A DNA stretch of 62,415 nt. Source: CAYSLU01 sp964431965 (lineage in GTDB: Bacteria; Verrucomicrobiota; Kiritimatiellia; CAIKKV01; CAYSLU01). The notes under the pieces were generated by a model. That model saw only the letters and a list, made by a program, of their open reading frames with translations. It did no database searches and had not been told where the DNA came from. How positions within the stretch are numbered: the first letter of the stretch is position 1; each line of letters begins with the position of its first letter. The position numbers and the translations under genes are program-made. The stretch spans positions 1 through 62,415 of the forward strand of contig CAYSLU010000023.1 in NCBI GenBank assembly GCA_964431965.1, written 5' to 3'. Positions 51,001-59,662 of the stretch are shown here, piece by piece.

Positions 51001-52944
51001 GAGCGTGGCGGCATTGATGCCGTTCACGTAGAGGAGCGCCTGCCCGCGGCCGTAGACGAGCTTTAGGGTTGCCGGCTGGGTGGAGGACAGGTCAAAGCCG
51101 CGGCGGACCATCGCCGTCGGCGCCTCGCCGCCCGATCCGAACGCGAGGTTCTCGGGGTAGATGCTGTTGGGGCGCCGCCCGACTCGCCAGAAGCCGCGCG
51201 TGCCGGGCGGGGCGGCGTCACCGGTGCCGACCTCGAGCTCGACGACGCCGGCCATGGGGATGACCTGTGCCTCGAGCACGCAGTCCCGGTAGTCCGTGCG
51301 GCGCGTGCGCATGCGGCTGTCGCCGCTTTCGTCGATCCAGCGCCCGCCCGCCGCGTTCGTCGCGAAGCGCCAGAGCGGCGCGCTCATGCGCTCGCGGTCG
51401 ACCTCGCCGGGCTCGTCGGCCAGTTGGAAGATGCGCGTTGCGGGATAGGTGGCGGCCTTGAACTGGTCGCGGTAGTGGTCCGCGTACTGCGTGCGGGCCG
51501 CGTCTTCGTCGTACGGCATGAACACGGGCGGCCAGTAGTGGCCCCCGGCGAGGTCCCCGCCGTAGAGCCGGCGGTAGACGAGCGGGTCGGTGGCGCTCAC
51601 CGCATTCAGGCCGAGCAGGCGGAACACCTTATACATGTAGTCCTGCGCCGCGCCACTGGCGCCGCCCGCGCAGTTGGCGAAGGTCAGGTGCTTGGTGGGC
51701 GTGAGCGGGAAGAGCTGGCCGCCCGCCGCCTCGAGCGCCCACTCGTAGTGCTCGCGCTCGTGATCGCGGAAGGTGCGCAGCCACTCGGGGCGGCGGTCGC
51801 CATCCATCGTCATGGACAGGTGAAGCCCGTCGGGCTCGTGCCAGCCGAACTCGCGCACGATTGCGTCGGCGTGCGGAGCGCTCGCGAACTGGGTGACGCC
51901 TTCCGCGTCCTTGAGGTCCGAGACCGTGAAGTTGAGGGACAGGGCGGCTCCGCCGTAGCCCGGGGCGTTCTCGACCTTGGCGTCCTGCAGGCGGTACCAG
52001 CGTGTGTAGCCGGCGCTCGCGTGCCGGGTGGCGCTCTTGCCGAACCCGTCCGGGTTGAAGTTCCACGGGCCGGCGCCGAACGGGTTGTGGTGGATCAGCA
52101 TGGAGGCGGTGATCGCAACCCCCGGCTTCGGCAGCTTGTCGATTCGGAACCGGATGTACGGGCCGGGCTCGGAAGAGAAGTCGCCGGTGAATGGATAGGC
52201 CAGATCGCGGTCGGACGCAGTCGAGAGGAAGGCCAGATCGATGGCCGGCAGGGTCGGGGTGATGCCTCCCGCGCGGAGCCTGAGCCGGTAGATCCCGGGC
52301 TCCAGCTTCGTCCGGAACGCCTTCAGCCAGACGAAGGGCGTGCCCGACGACTTTGGATCTACGCGGCCGACGGTGATGTAGGGATTTCCGGCGGAGGCGA
52401 CGATTTCCGAGGTGATGGTTTCGAGCAGTTCGTCGTTGGCGTCGCCAGCGGGCGGGGCCGGCTCGGAGACCCCCGAGCCGTAGCCCTTGAGACGGGCTTG
52501 GAGCGCGCCGTCCTTGGTGTTGCGGATGGCTTGCTCCAGGTACAGCCCAAATCCGTTCGTCCCGCCGTTCCCGGGTCCGCCGCCGTCGGCGCCGATTGTG
52601 GCGGCGGCGAGGACGCGGCCATCGCGGAGCACTTCGGCGGCCACCGGCGTCGCGCGGCGCAGGCGCATCCACGCCACGTAGTCGCCGGCGTGGCGGACCT
52701 CGAACTCCTGCTCGAGCGCCGCCGTGGCCGCCAGGGCGACGAACTGTCCGCCGAACGCATCGGGATCGGCCGTGGTTTTGACGGGCTGACCGGAGGCCGT
52801 GCGGAACCCGGAAGCGCGGAGCACGACCAGGTGACCCGAGTCGTGCGGGTTGGGCGCGCCGTCCCAGGCGGCCGCCGCGAGCGTCGCAAGGAGCAGGCCG
52901 CAGAGGGCGGCGAGCGGGGTGCGACGGAGGGGTGAGAACGGCAT
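48094..52944 (-). CDS. 1616-residue secreted protein: glycosidase-like core plus HEAT-like repeats
   Basis: Signal peptide MPFSPLRRTPLAALCGLLLA. The first 200 residues are beta-rich (HAGDYVAWMRLRRATPVAAE). A long central region contains GGHYWPPVFMPYDEDAAR and FQLADEPGEVDRERMSAPLW and is followed by ISYFWYGPSYAGTEWYWSES and SRVALLYAHSTEYWRSADSY, then LVTEEQIRAGALSHYDALYV: this looks like a GH42-type beta-galactosidase trimerisation domain. Residues about 1390-1580 are short alpha-helical repeats (HRQPEVRRAAAESLGRL, HRDAEVRRQAVLGLRLL), HEAT-like. I would call it a secreted carbohydrate-active protein, specificity unknown. Confidence 0.72.
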   Translation of the reverse strand: MPFSPLRRTPLAALCGLLLATLAAAAWDGAPNPHDSGHLVVLRASGFRTASGQPVKTTADPDAFGGQFVALAATAALEQEFEVRHAGDYVAWMRLRRATPVAAEVLRDGRVLAAATIGADGGGPGNGGTNGFGLYLEQAIRNTKDGALQARLKGYGSGVSEPAPPAGDANDELLETITSEIVASAGNPYITVGRVDPKSSGTPFVWLKAFRTKLEPGIYRLRLRAGGITPTLPAIDLAFLSTASDRDLAYPFTGDFSSEPGPYIRFRIDKLPKPGVAITASMLIHHNPFGAGPWNFNPDGFGKSATRHASAGYTRWYRLQDAKVENAPGYGGAALSLNFTVSDLKDAEGVTQFASAPHADAIVREFGWHEPDGLHLSMTMDGDRRPEWLRTFRDHEREHYEWALEAAGGQLFPLTPTKHLTFANCAGGASGAAQDYMYKVFRLLGLNAVSATDPLVYRRLYGGDLAGGHYWPPVFMPYDEDAARTQYADHYRDQFKAATYPATRIFQLADEPGEVDRERMSAPLWRFATNAAGGRWIDESGDSRMRTRRTDYRDCVLEAQVIPMAGVVELEVGTGDAAPPGTRGFWRVGRRPNSIYPENLAFGSGGEAPTAMVRRGFDLSSTQPATLKLVYGRGQALLYVNGINAATLQGLPEAGGFGIGGPRKAVLSLRIRPIQPDEQFPDRAPGADALDLDAKPKAEELAAEAETVAAPAEAPKPLRAFVEQDWVFSGGIPGAQEGFRKWAAAQGIAPDLFGRKRWEDVTMLTLPQMITSPEERRLYYWSRRYSGYLTPRMFALAGEAVHQAAPNPAMATFVALSGHSLYMGATAMPLDMFELARLGAECRMMAGVSDAMSYGGWRWDSHQSVAYSVAPYNSGVRVYGGRPAVFPMMHCDWPSTVRSYTMMANQVKHISYFWYGPSYAGTEWYWSESRSCYPAVSRTDNRASLAADIVGPGATRPSRVALLYAHSTEYWRSADSYADKRAAFIALAHEYYQPELVTEEQIRAGALSHYDALYVLEPNVADDVQKRIGGWVEQGGLLWACANALRYNEYNEPADLLRETAGLTRAFAGERDAVAADLSDTESRAGRAGGADTHSAPAPAAPPRRPTVAPVAGESDFAPHPAATEPPVRIGWADARVRARYDDGTPAWLEKPSGRGRIVYVGHRPGLTYSRQAVVLGGHENVWADAPRVPLAQPLLDARIPRELTLSEPVVMALPLDAEPGTAVVMVNMRPYAVGPLRIDLREAARPHSVQTFDSFRLVDVPFEFTNGMVHATLQRLDALEAQIVVVRRAEPPKDPRWDELRELADRNLSDADWRGVAAGAWMAGFLPESKLGARLPPLLTHRQPEVRRAAAESLGRLGSGAAALASAYGEEADAHVKADTLFALCQLQHADAMSLCLEAIGHRDAEVRRQAVLGLRLLALGGGTNAAPAAVRSAVSKAAAAALRDANARVFIPALQLYGELEPGPALDLALRFGTNDPALRLERQDERLAPLVQSKSVADAFAARGCPGGPPMLFAFARSHPKPEFAERLLQAPGDIPDAGVLLTQATPAFTRMLFPRRDQLAARVRPYLFIALERMFHAHLGHDERAWAEWLGKNNRDIAPDAAPAYDTRPRRP

Positions 52945-53112
52945 GGCGTGACTCCGGAGTTTGGATGGCGGACGACGAGGCAGGTTTATAGCCTCCCCAG
53001 CAGGCTGTTTCCCAGTGAAAAGGGCGGGCGGGATTGGCGGAGCCTCACGGCTCCGTTGTGAACGCGGACGGGACGGAGTCGAGTGGTCTGCTTACGGCCT
53101 GCTACCGACCGC

Positions 53113-53220
53113 AACCCACCCCGCCCTTCGGGCACCCCTCCTAAGGAGGGGATCACCCCAACGCATTTTGTGCGAATGAGATCCCCTCCTTGGAGGGGTC
53201 CGCGAAGCGGGGGTGGGTTT
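53113..53220. repeat. 108-bp palindromic repeat with 41-bp arms
   Basis: AACCCACCCCGCCCTTCGGG... pairs with the complement of ...CGCGAAGCGGGGGTGGGTTT over about 41 bp, with inner CCCTCC/GGAGGGG arms and a 25-nt loop. No coding capacity. In the 299-bp gap between the giant secreted protein and the UroD-like gene. Confidence 0.7.
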
Positions 53221-53243
53221 GGACCGCGGGACGCCCTCCGCAG

Positions 53244-54356
53244 TCACCCCTCGGAAGCCGCGCGCATGAAGGCGAGGTAGTTGGCGGCGATGCGCGGGTC
53301 AAGGTCCTGTTCGTATGGGCCGGCCGTGGGGGAAAGGATGAAGCGGCGGCCGCGGCACTCGGCCAGGAGCGCTTTGACGGCGGCGGCCATTTCGGCCGGC
53401 GTGTATGAGCGGAAGCAGTCGTACTGGATGTTGCCGATGAGCGTGAGGCGGTCGCCGGTGACGGCATAGGCCTGGGTCATCGTGCAGTTGCCCGTGGGCG
53501 GGGCTTCGATCGTGTGCAGGCCGTCGGCGCCCATCTCGACGAAGTCGGCCAGGATCTCGCGGATCTGACCGTGATAGTGCTGGATGACGCGGGCGCCGGC
53601 GGCGTGGATTCGCGCGATCAACTCGCGTGCGTACGGCACGATCCACCGCTGGAACGTGGCGCGACTGACGAGCGGCGGGGAGGCGAGTTCGCTGCCGACG
53701 AGAAAATAGACGTCGGCCAGATTCCGCTCGAGGCAGTAGTCGTAGACGATCCGCTTCTGCTCCATGAGCCGCTCCAGGAGGCTCTCGACCACGTCGGGGC
53801 AGGAGAGCGACCACACGGCGTACTCCTCCAGGTTCGAGCTGAAGTAGAGCGTGTTCACCGGCTCTCCGAGGTCGAGCATCATGGCGCCGTAGTCGAGCGG
53901 GAACTCGGCCTGCTCGGCGCGGTAGGCCGGCAGCTGCGCGTCGAGCGCGGCGGTGATCCGGACCCGGTCCGTCTCGATCGGCAGGCGGGCGAAGGCCCGG
54001 AGGTCGTCCTCGGTGTTGAGCAGGGGCTTGATCCGGTGCTCGCCGGGCCGGCGGCGGGTCTCGGATATGAGGGTGATGCCGTCGGCCGAAAGGGTGCGGC
54101 GGGAGACGGTCCAGTCGCCCTCGTGCGCTTCCTCGTTGCGTGTCTGCACCCCGGGCTGGAACAGCGGCGCACCGAGGTGGCGCCGGTTGAGCATGACGGC
54201 GTGCCGCTTGGACTCCTCGAAGATGGGGCGGTAGTCCGGGTGCGTGCGGACATCCACGTAGGCCCCGTAGTAGTGGTAGGGAAAGAGCAGCCACACCGGC
54301 GGGCGGTCGACGGGCCGGCCGTCGAGCGCCGCCAGCAGGCGTTCGCGCGCGGTCAC
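53244..54356 (-). CDS. uroporphyrinogen decarboxylase-like protein
   Basis: A 370-residue UroD-fold protein: TARERLLAALDGRPVDRPPV start, LDYGAMMLDLGEPVNTLYFS, YFLVGSELASPPLVSRATFQ, HAAGARVIQHYHGQIREILA, GADGLHTIEAPPTGNCTMTQ and LIGNIQYDCFRSYTP. Like the other UroD paralogue in the window (32660), it is unlikely to act in heme synthesis. GTG 54356 overlaps the previous stop by 4 bases (GTGA), so it is co-translated with the WbsX-like gene. Confidence 0.8.
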   Translation of the reverse strand: MTARERLLAALDGRPVDRPPVWLLFPYHYYGAYVDVRTHPDYRPIFEESKRHAVMLNRRHLGAPLFQPGVQTRNEEAHEGDWTVSRRTLSADGITLISETRRRPGEHRIKPLLNTEDDLRAFARLPIETDRVRITAALDAQLPAYRAEQAEFPLDYGAMMLDLGEPVNTLYFSSNLEEYAVWSLSCPDVVESLLERLMEQKRIVYDYCLERNLADVYFLVGSELASPPLVSRATFQRWIVPYARELIARIHAAGARVIQHYHGQIREILADFVEMGADGLHTIEAPPTGNCTMTQAYAVTGDRLTLIGNIQYDCFRSYTPAEMAAAVKALLAECRGRRFILSPTAGPYEQDLDPRIAANYLAFMRAASEG

Positions 54357-55495
54357 GCGCCCGCCCCCGGGCCGAACACACCGCGAACGGCCTCGAGGTA
54401 GGCCATCCCATGGCGCGTGTCCGGCTCCAGGTAGCTGCCCTCGGTCCATTCGTTCCAGCAGTTGACGGTGAGGATGCGTTGATCGGCCGGCCGGCCGGCG
54501 AGCCGGTCGCGCGTGGCCCGGAGCGCGTCGCGGAAGCGGGCGGGCGTGTTGCCGCCGATCGTGTGCATGAACGGATAGCCGACGTTCTCGAACGACTCGC
54601 CCTGGCGCGCGCGCGGGCTGGAATCCCAGCCCATGGTCACATTGGGATAGTAGGGCGCGGGCAGCGTGGCCTCGGTGCGGTTCCAGTACTCGAAATAGCG
54701 GTCGCGGACAACGTCGTAGTCCGTCTGCATGTCCGGCAGGGGCACGTGGTGGATCCAGACGTAGGACGTGACGCTGTCGAACCCGAGCCGGGCCACGAGT
54801 TCCTCCGGCTTGGCGGGCGTGCGCTCGCCCGGCAGGATCGGGTGGCCCCAGACGACCGCGTTCAGGTGCAGCCCGGGGTGGCCGGCGGCCGCGGTGCGGC
54901 GTCGAAACTCCGTGAGCGCGCGCGCGGTGGCGTCCAGCCCGCCGAAGTTGCGGACGAGGAACCCGAGGTCGTAGACCGAGAAATACGGCCGTCCGTTGAT
55001 CCGCCAGTAGGACGGGTGCGCGAAGTAGCGGGCGATCACGTGGTCGCAGATGATGTCGAATGTGGCCGGCGTGACGGTTCCCGGGTAGAGCAGGGCGGGC
55101 TTGCCCGCGCGGGTGGCGGGGTGGATGTCGACCCAGTCGTGGTTGGCCCACATGAGCGCGAAGCCGAGCCTCCGGTTGTTCGCGGCGCCGAGGAACCCGT
55201 CGTCCAGGCCGCGCTGCAGGAACGGCCCGTCGTCGTACCAGTACCAGTCGAAGATGAACGCATCGATCGCGTGGTCCGCGGCGGCGTCGATCTTGCGGGC
55301 CATCTCGCGCGGGTCGGACTCGTCGGTGTAGCCCCACAGCGGAACGTTGGGCTGGACGTGGCCCGCAAAGCGGGGCTTCGCCGCCTTCACCAGCTCCCAC
55401 TCGGACCAGCCGGGCCCCTTGAGCCGCGTGTTGCGTGCGTCGCTCGGGTGGTAGTTCGGGAAGTAGTAGCACGCGACTGTTCCGCTTGAACCCAT
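54353..55495 (-). CDS. WbsX / GH99-like glycosidase or glycosyltransferase
   Basis: A 380-residue protein with the WbsX-type start CYYFPNYHPSDARN, GPGWSEWELVKAAKPRF, AFIFDWYWYDDGPFL, GFALMWANHDWVDIHP and the hallmark end TVNCWNEWTEGSYLEPDTRH followed by GMAYLEAVR. Such domains act on rhamnose- or mannose-containing glycans (family knowledge; substrate here unknown). Gene start has GAGGAG. Followed at once by the UroD-like gene. Confidence 0.85.
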   Translation of the reverse strand: MGSSGTVACYYFPNYHPSDARNTRLKGPGWSEWELVKAAKPRFAGHVQPNVPLWGYTDESDPREMARKIDAAADHAIDAFIFDWYWYDDGPFLQRGLDDGFLGAANNRRLGFALMWANHDWVDIHPATRAGKPALLYPGTVTPATFDIICDHVIARYFAHPSYWRINGRPYFSVYDLGFLVRNFGGLDATARALTEFRRRTAAAGHPGLHLNAVVWGHPILPGERTPAKPEELVARLGFDSVTSYVWIHHVPLPDMQTDYDVVRDRYFEYWNRTEATLPAPYYPNVTMGWDSSPRARQGESFENVGYPFMHTIGGNTPARFRDALRATRDRLAGRPADQRILTVNCWNEWTEGSYLEPDTRHGMAYLEAVRGVFGPGAGA

Positions 55496-55522
55496 GGCTT
55501 TCTCCTCGCTGCTGCGCCGTCG

Positions 55523-58003
55523 TCAAAAAGCTTGAATGCTGAGTCCGCCTTCATACGGCGACAGCTCGTAGGCGCCCATGTCGGGACCGTTCCGGCGCAC
55601 GCGGGGCCGGCTATCGAGGTCGCCGGCTCCGCTCATCCACGGCTGAGGGCGGCCGGCGTCCACGCACGGCGATCCGCGCTGCAGGCGCCAGTCGTCGTGC
55701 TCGGGATCGACGAAACGGGGCGCGTTGGTGATGTTTCCGCTCGCCCCGTGCGCGACGCCGGGCGAGCAGGACCAGCCGATGGAGTTGGTGGCGCCCTCGA
55801 TATTGTTGTTGGTGGCGCCCCGCGTGTTGTCGTACACGATGCAGTTCGTGATGCTGCCGCTGTCGAAGCGGATTCCGCCGCCGGGCGAGTTGGACGGCGC
55901 GAAGTTGGCGGCGATGGTGCAGTTCTCGAGCCGGGCGCCGAGCAGCCGCACGCCGCCTCCTCCGTACGTCGGGTGGCTGCCCGTCAGGCGGTTTCGGGCC
56001 ACCAGGCAGTTCCGAGCCGTGCCGGCTTCGGCATAGATGCCGCCGCCCCAGATGGCGGCCGCGTTGCTCACGATGATGCAGTTGCGCACGAGGGCGTCGG
56101 CCGAGCCCAGCCGCACGCCGCCGCCGTAGTGGAACCCGTAGTTCTCCGTGATCAGGCAGTTCTCGACCAGGGCGGGCCCCGACAGATAGACGCCGGTCCC
56201 GCTGCTGCCGGCGCCGACCCGGGTGTTGTTGGAGACGATGCAGTCGCGGGCGGTTCCGGCCGAGAGCCGGATGCCGGCTCCGTACTGGAGGTCGGGCAGC
56301 GCCCCTCCGGTGAGCGTCAGGTCGCGGATCACGGCGTTCGAGTGGGCCACATCCAGCACGCGGTTGCCGGCAACCGTGCAGACGAGGATCGAACGGGCGG
56401 CGCCTTCGAGGCCGCGCATCTCCACCCCGCGGGAGATGACCGCGCCCGGCGTGGTGAACACGCCGTTGCTGATAATGATGGTCGTGCCGTCGCCCGCGAG
56501 CGGCAGGACGTCGGACAGGCTGGCGGTGGCCATCCCCCAGTTCGTGTAGGGCGCGATCGAGGCGCCGTTGGTTGCCACGAAGAGGCGGAGCGCCCGGATG
56601 GCGACGAAGTCGGGCTTCGGGTGAAACGCTGACTCGCCGGATGGATTCGCCACGGTCAGGTGCACGTCATAAAGCCCGGGGCGATCGTATCGGTTCGTGG
56701 CCGCGGCAGTCTCGATCTCCAGGTCGTTCGTTCCGTCGCCGTTGAAATCCCATCGATAGGACAGGCTGGCCGCATTGCTGCCCGCGACCCATGCCTGGAA
56801 GGCGATGTCCCCGGACTCCATGGCCTCGGCCGCGGGCGACAGGAAATTGCATCGAAGCGGGCCGGAGTCGAGAGGTGCCGCCTCGTAGGCGCCGATATCC
56901 GCCCGCGCCACCGAATCGGCGTTGCCGTCGAGTGGCCGGAGCGCCCCGTCGAGGTCGATGGCGCCGGCCGTGTTCGTGCCCGCGTCGATGCAGGGCGACC
57001 CCGGGGCGAGCCGGTAGTTGCCGCGTGCGCTATCGACGAACTCCGGGTTGTCCCCGGTGCAGGTGGCCGCGCCGGACAGGTCCGGGCTGCAGCTGAATGC
57101 GATTCCCGCGAGGCTGCCCGAAATGTCGGACGCAAAGACCCCCCGCCGGTTGCTCTGAACGATGCAGTTCGTGATGCCGCCCCCATCGCGGCGAAGACCG
57201 GCGCCCGGCGTGGCGTCCGGCGTGGCGTTGTCGGCGACCGTGCTGTGCAGGAGCGTGCCGCCGTTGATCCGCACGCCTCCGCCTCCATACGTGGAGTTGT
57301 TGCCGGTCAGCCGGTTGGCGACGATGAGGCAGTTGAGGGCCAGGCCGCCGGAGAGGTGCAGGCCGCCGCCCCAGACGAAGGCGCTGTTGTTCGAGATGAC
57401 GCAGCTCTCCAGTCGCCCGCCGCTGGCGTGCAGGTATGCCCCGCCGCCGTAGTGGTAGCCCGCGTTGCCCTGGATGACGCAGCGGCGAGCCACGGCATTG
57501 CTGGCGAGGTAGATCCCGCCTCCGCCCTGGATGTTGTCCGCTGCCGAATTGCTGACCATGGCGCAGTCCTCGATGGTGCCGGCGGTCATGTGGGCGCCGC
57601 CCCCGCAGTCGCTTCTCGCGATGCCGCCCCGGATGGTGAACCCGCGGATCACGGCTCCCGTGTGCGAGCAGGCCACAATCCGGTGGTTGGTCGAGCTGGC
57701 CCGCTGGATCACGGTGGCGTCCGCGCCGTTCACGCTCTCCAGGGTCACCGCATCCGCCACGGTCAGCGAACGCGTGATGCCGTACACGCCGTCGGTGACC
57801 GTTACGCGGGGGAGGGCGTTGGCCGAGGCGTAGTCGAGCGCCGTCTGAATGTCGCGGCTGGCGTTCGGCCACGCGTCGTAGGGCGGAGCCGGAGCCGGCG
57901 AGTTCGTCCACACGTACACGTCGGCACGGGCGGCTCGTGGCGCCACCGAGGCTCCTGCGATTCCGGCGGCCAGCAGCAAGATGAGGGGGGTGCGCGCGTT
58001 CAT
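55523..58003 (-). CDS. 826-residue secreted protein: two beta-helices around a PKD domain
   Basis: Signal peptide MNARTPLILLLAAGIAGASV. The first half (about 30-360) and last half (about 480-820) are paralogous right-handed beta-helices: NAGYHYGGGAYLHASGG and NYGFHYGGGVRLGSADA, NRLTGNNSTYGGGGVRINGG and NRLTGSHPTYGGGGVRLLGA, each ending SPCIDAG or SPCVDAG and DIGAYE or DMGAYE. A PKD-like domain lies between (SLSYRWDFNGDGTNDLEIET). Probably cell-surface glycan binding or lyase-like, unknown. Divergent from the fucosidase. Confidence 0.8.
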   Translation of the reverse strand: MNARTPLILLLAAGIAGASVAPRAARADVYVWTNSPAPAPPYDAWPNASRDIQTALDYASANALPRVTVTDGVYGITRSLTVADAVTLESVNGADATVIQRASSTNHRIVACSHTGAVIRGFTIRGGIARSDCGGGAHMTAGTIEDCAMVSNSAADNIQGGGGIYLASNAVARRCVIQGNAGYHYGGGAYLHASGGRLESCVISNNSAFVWGGGLHLSGGLALNCLIVANRLTGNNSTYGGGGVRINGGTLLHSTVADNATPDATPGAGLRRDGGGITNCIVQSNRRGVFASDISGSLAGIAFSCSPDLSGAATCTGDNPEFVDSARGNYRLAPGSPCIDAGTNTAGAIDLDGALRPLDGNADSVARADIGAYEAAPLDSGPLRCNFLSPAAEAMESGDIAFQAWVAGSNAASLSYRWDFNGDGTNDLEIETAAATNRYDRPGLYDVHLTVANPSGESAFHPKPDFVAIRALRLFVATNGASIAPYTNWGMATASLSDVLPLAGDGTTIIISNGVFTTPGAVISRGVEMRGLEGAARSILVCTVAGNRVLDVAHSNAVIRDLTLTGGALPDLQYGAGIRLSAGTARDCIVSNNTRVGAGSSGTGVYLSGPALVENCLITENYGFHYGGGVRLGSADALVRNCIIVSNAAAIWGGGIYAEAGTARNCLVARNRLTGSHPTYGGGGVRLLGARLENCTIAANFAPSNSPGGGIRFDSGSITNCIVYDNTRGATNNNIEGATNSIGWSCSPGVAHGASGNITNAPRFVDPEHDDWRLQRGSPCVDAGRPQPWMSGAGDLDSRPRVRRNGPDMGAYELSPYEGGLSIQAF

Positions 58004-58060
58004 AGCGATCCGGGCAGGAAGGTGGCAGAGCCCTCAGGGGCTGTCAATCCCGTCGGCGCA

Positions 58061-58089
58061 TTGTGTCGCCCGCGGTGGTGCGGTATCCT
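58061..58089 (+). promoter_or_regulatory. sigma70-like promoter of the fucosidase
   Basis: TTGTGT (58061-58066), 17-nt spacer, TATCCT (58084-58089). About 32 nt leader with GGGAGG before ATG 58128. Confidence 0.5.
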
Positions 58090-58127
58090 CGTCGTCCTGT
58101 CGGACTCAGATCACGGGAGGTTCCATC

Positions 58128-59543
58128 ATGAGGAAATGCCGCACGCCGGAGCAGGCGCCGTTCGGACCGGTGCCGGATTCGCGCCAGCTGGCCTGGCACG
58201 CGCTGGAGTTCTACGGGTTTCTGCACTTCACGGTGAACACGTTCACCGATAAGGAGTGGGGCTACGGCGACGAAGCGCCGTCGGTCTTCAACCCCTCCGC
58301 CTTCGACGCGGACCAGATCGTGCGGGCCGCGAAGGGCGCCGGCATGCGGGGGCTGATCCTCACGTGCAAGCATCACGACGGGTTCTGTCTGTGGCCCTCG
58401 GCCCACACGAAGCACTCGGTCTGGTCGAGCCCGTGGCGGAAGGGGCGGGGGGATGTCGTTCGGGATATATCCGAGTCGTGCCGCCGCCGGGGGCTGCGGT
58501 TTGGCGTCTATCTCTCGCCGTGGGACCGCAACCATGCCGAGTACGGGCGGCCGGCGTACCTGGCGTACTACCGGGAGCAGCTGCGGGAACTGCTGACGCA
58601 GTACGGTCGGATCTTCGAGGTGTGGTTTGACGGGGCCAACGGCGGAGACGGTTTCTACGGCGGCGCGCGCGAGCGGCGAGAGATCGACCGGCGCACCTAC
58701 TACGACTGGCCGAACACGTGGCGCATCGTCCGCGACCTGCAGCCGGGCGCCTGCATGTTCAGCGACGCCGGGCCGGATGTCCGCTGGGTCGGCAACGAGA
58801 GCGGGATCGCGGGCGAGACGTGCTGGTCCACCCTCAATGCGGCTGATTTCACGCCCGGCCAGGCCGACATGAAGCGGCTCAATGCCGGAGACCGGCCCGG
58901 CACGCACTGGCTCCCGGCTGAGTGCGACGTGTCGATTCGCCCGGGGTGGTTCTACCACGCGGCGGAGGACGACAAGGTCCGGTCGCCGGAGAACCTGCTG
59001 GATCTCTACTTCCAGTCCGTGGGGCGGGGCGGGTCGTTCCTGCTCAACCTCCCGCCGGACCGGCGGGGGCTGGTGCACGAGAACGATGTGCGCTCGCTCG
59101 AGGGATTTCGGGCGCGGCTCGACGCGCTCTTCGCGGACGACCTGGCGCCGCGCGGCCGGGCGGAGGCTTCGTGCGTCCGAGGCGGCGACCGTCGGTTCGC
59201 GGCGGCGCGCCTGACCGACGGCGACCCCGGAACTTACTGGAGCACGGACGACGGCGTCGCGCGGGCTGAGGCGACGCTGGCCTTTCGCCGGCCCGTGACG
59301 TTCGACGTCGTGAGCCTGCGCGAGCATCTGCCGCTGGGGCAGCGGGTGGAGGCGTTCGCGGTGGACGTGTGGACCGGCTCGCAGTGGCGGCGCGTGGCGG
59401 CCGGCACGGGCATCGGGAACCGGCGGCTGGTGCGGCTGGCCCGTCCCGCCACGGCCGAGAGCGTGCGCCTGCGCATCACGCGCGCCGCCGCCTGTCCGGC
59501 GATCTCCGAGTTCGGCCTGTACCGCAGCCCGGCCCCCGCGTGA
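58128..59543 (+). CDS. alpha-L-fucosidase (GH29) with C-terminal F5/8-type domain
   Basis: A 471-residue GH29 enzyme: FLHFTVNTFTDKEWGYGDE, RGLILTCKHHDGFCLWPS, FGVYLSPWDRN, IFEVWFDGANGGD with nucleophile Asp168, and FLLNLPPDRRGLVHENDVRS. The C-terminal about 110 residues (GTYWSTDDGVARAEATLAF, FDVVSLREHLPLGQRV) resemble a discoidin/F5-8 C domain that binds glycans. No signal peptide is evident. GGGAGG before ATG 58128. Confidence 0.92.
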   Translation: MRKCRTPEQAPFGPVPDSRQLAWHALEFYGFLHFTVNTFTDKEWGYGDEAPSVFNPSAFDADQIVRAAKGAGMRGLILTCKHHDGFCLWPSAHTKHSVWSSPWRKGRGDVVRDISESCRRRGLRFGVYLSPWDRNHAEYGRPAYLAYYREQLRELLTQYGRIFEVWFDGANGGDGFYGGARERREIDRRTYYDWPNTWRIVRDLQPGACMFSDAGPDVRWVGNESGIAGETCWSTLNAADFTPGQADMKRLNAGDRPGTHWLPAECDVSIRPGWFYHAAEDDKVRSPENLLDLYFQSVGRGGSFLLNLPPDRRGLVHENDVRSLEGFRARLDALFADDLAPRGRAEASCVRGGDRRFAAARLTDGDPGTYWSTDDGVARAEATLAFRRPVTFDVVSLREHLPLGQRVEAFAVDVWTGSQWRRVAAGTGIGNRRLVRLARPATAESVRLRITRAAACPAISEFGLYRSPAPA

Positions 59544-59621
59544 GCGGGTGCCCCTTCGGTGTTCTCCGGACAACCGGATCGGAGATGCGCCTCCCGCGAG
59601 AGCCGGCGCGGTTTGTCCGGC

Positions 59622-59651
59622 TTGCCGGCAGGCGGGTCGCTTCCGTACACT
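59622..59651 (+). promoter_or_regulatory. sigma70-like promoter of the flavoprotein gene
   Basis: TTGCCG (59622-59627), 18-nt spacer, TACACT (59646-59651). The ATG at 59663 is 11 nt after the -10, so the leader is very short. An inverted repeat (CCGGACAA near 59574 and TTGTCCGG near 59613) in the same gap could be the fucosidase terminator. Confidence 0.45.
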
Positions 59652-59662
59652 CTGGGTGCTGC

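Noticed and set aside
52961..53179. 72-codon plus-strand frame before the UroD-like gene
   Set aside because: It runs into the 108-bp palindrome, has no domain and no ribosome site.
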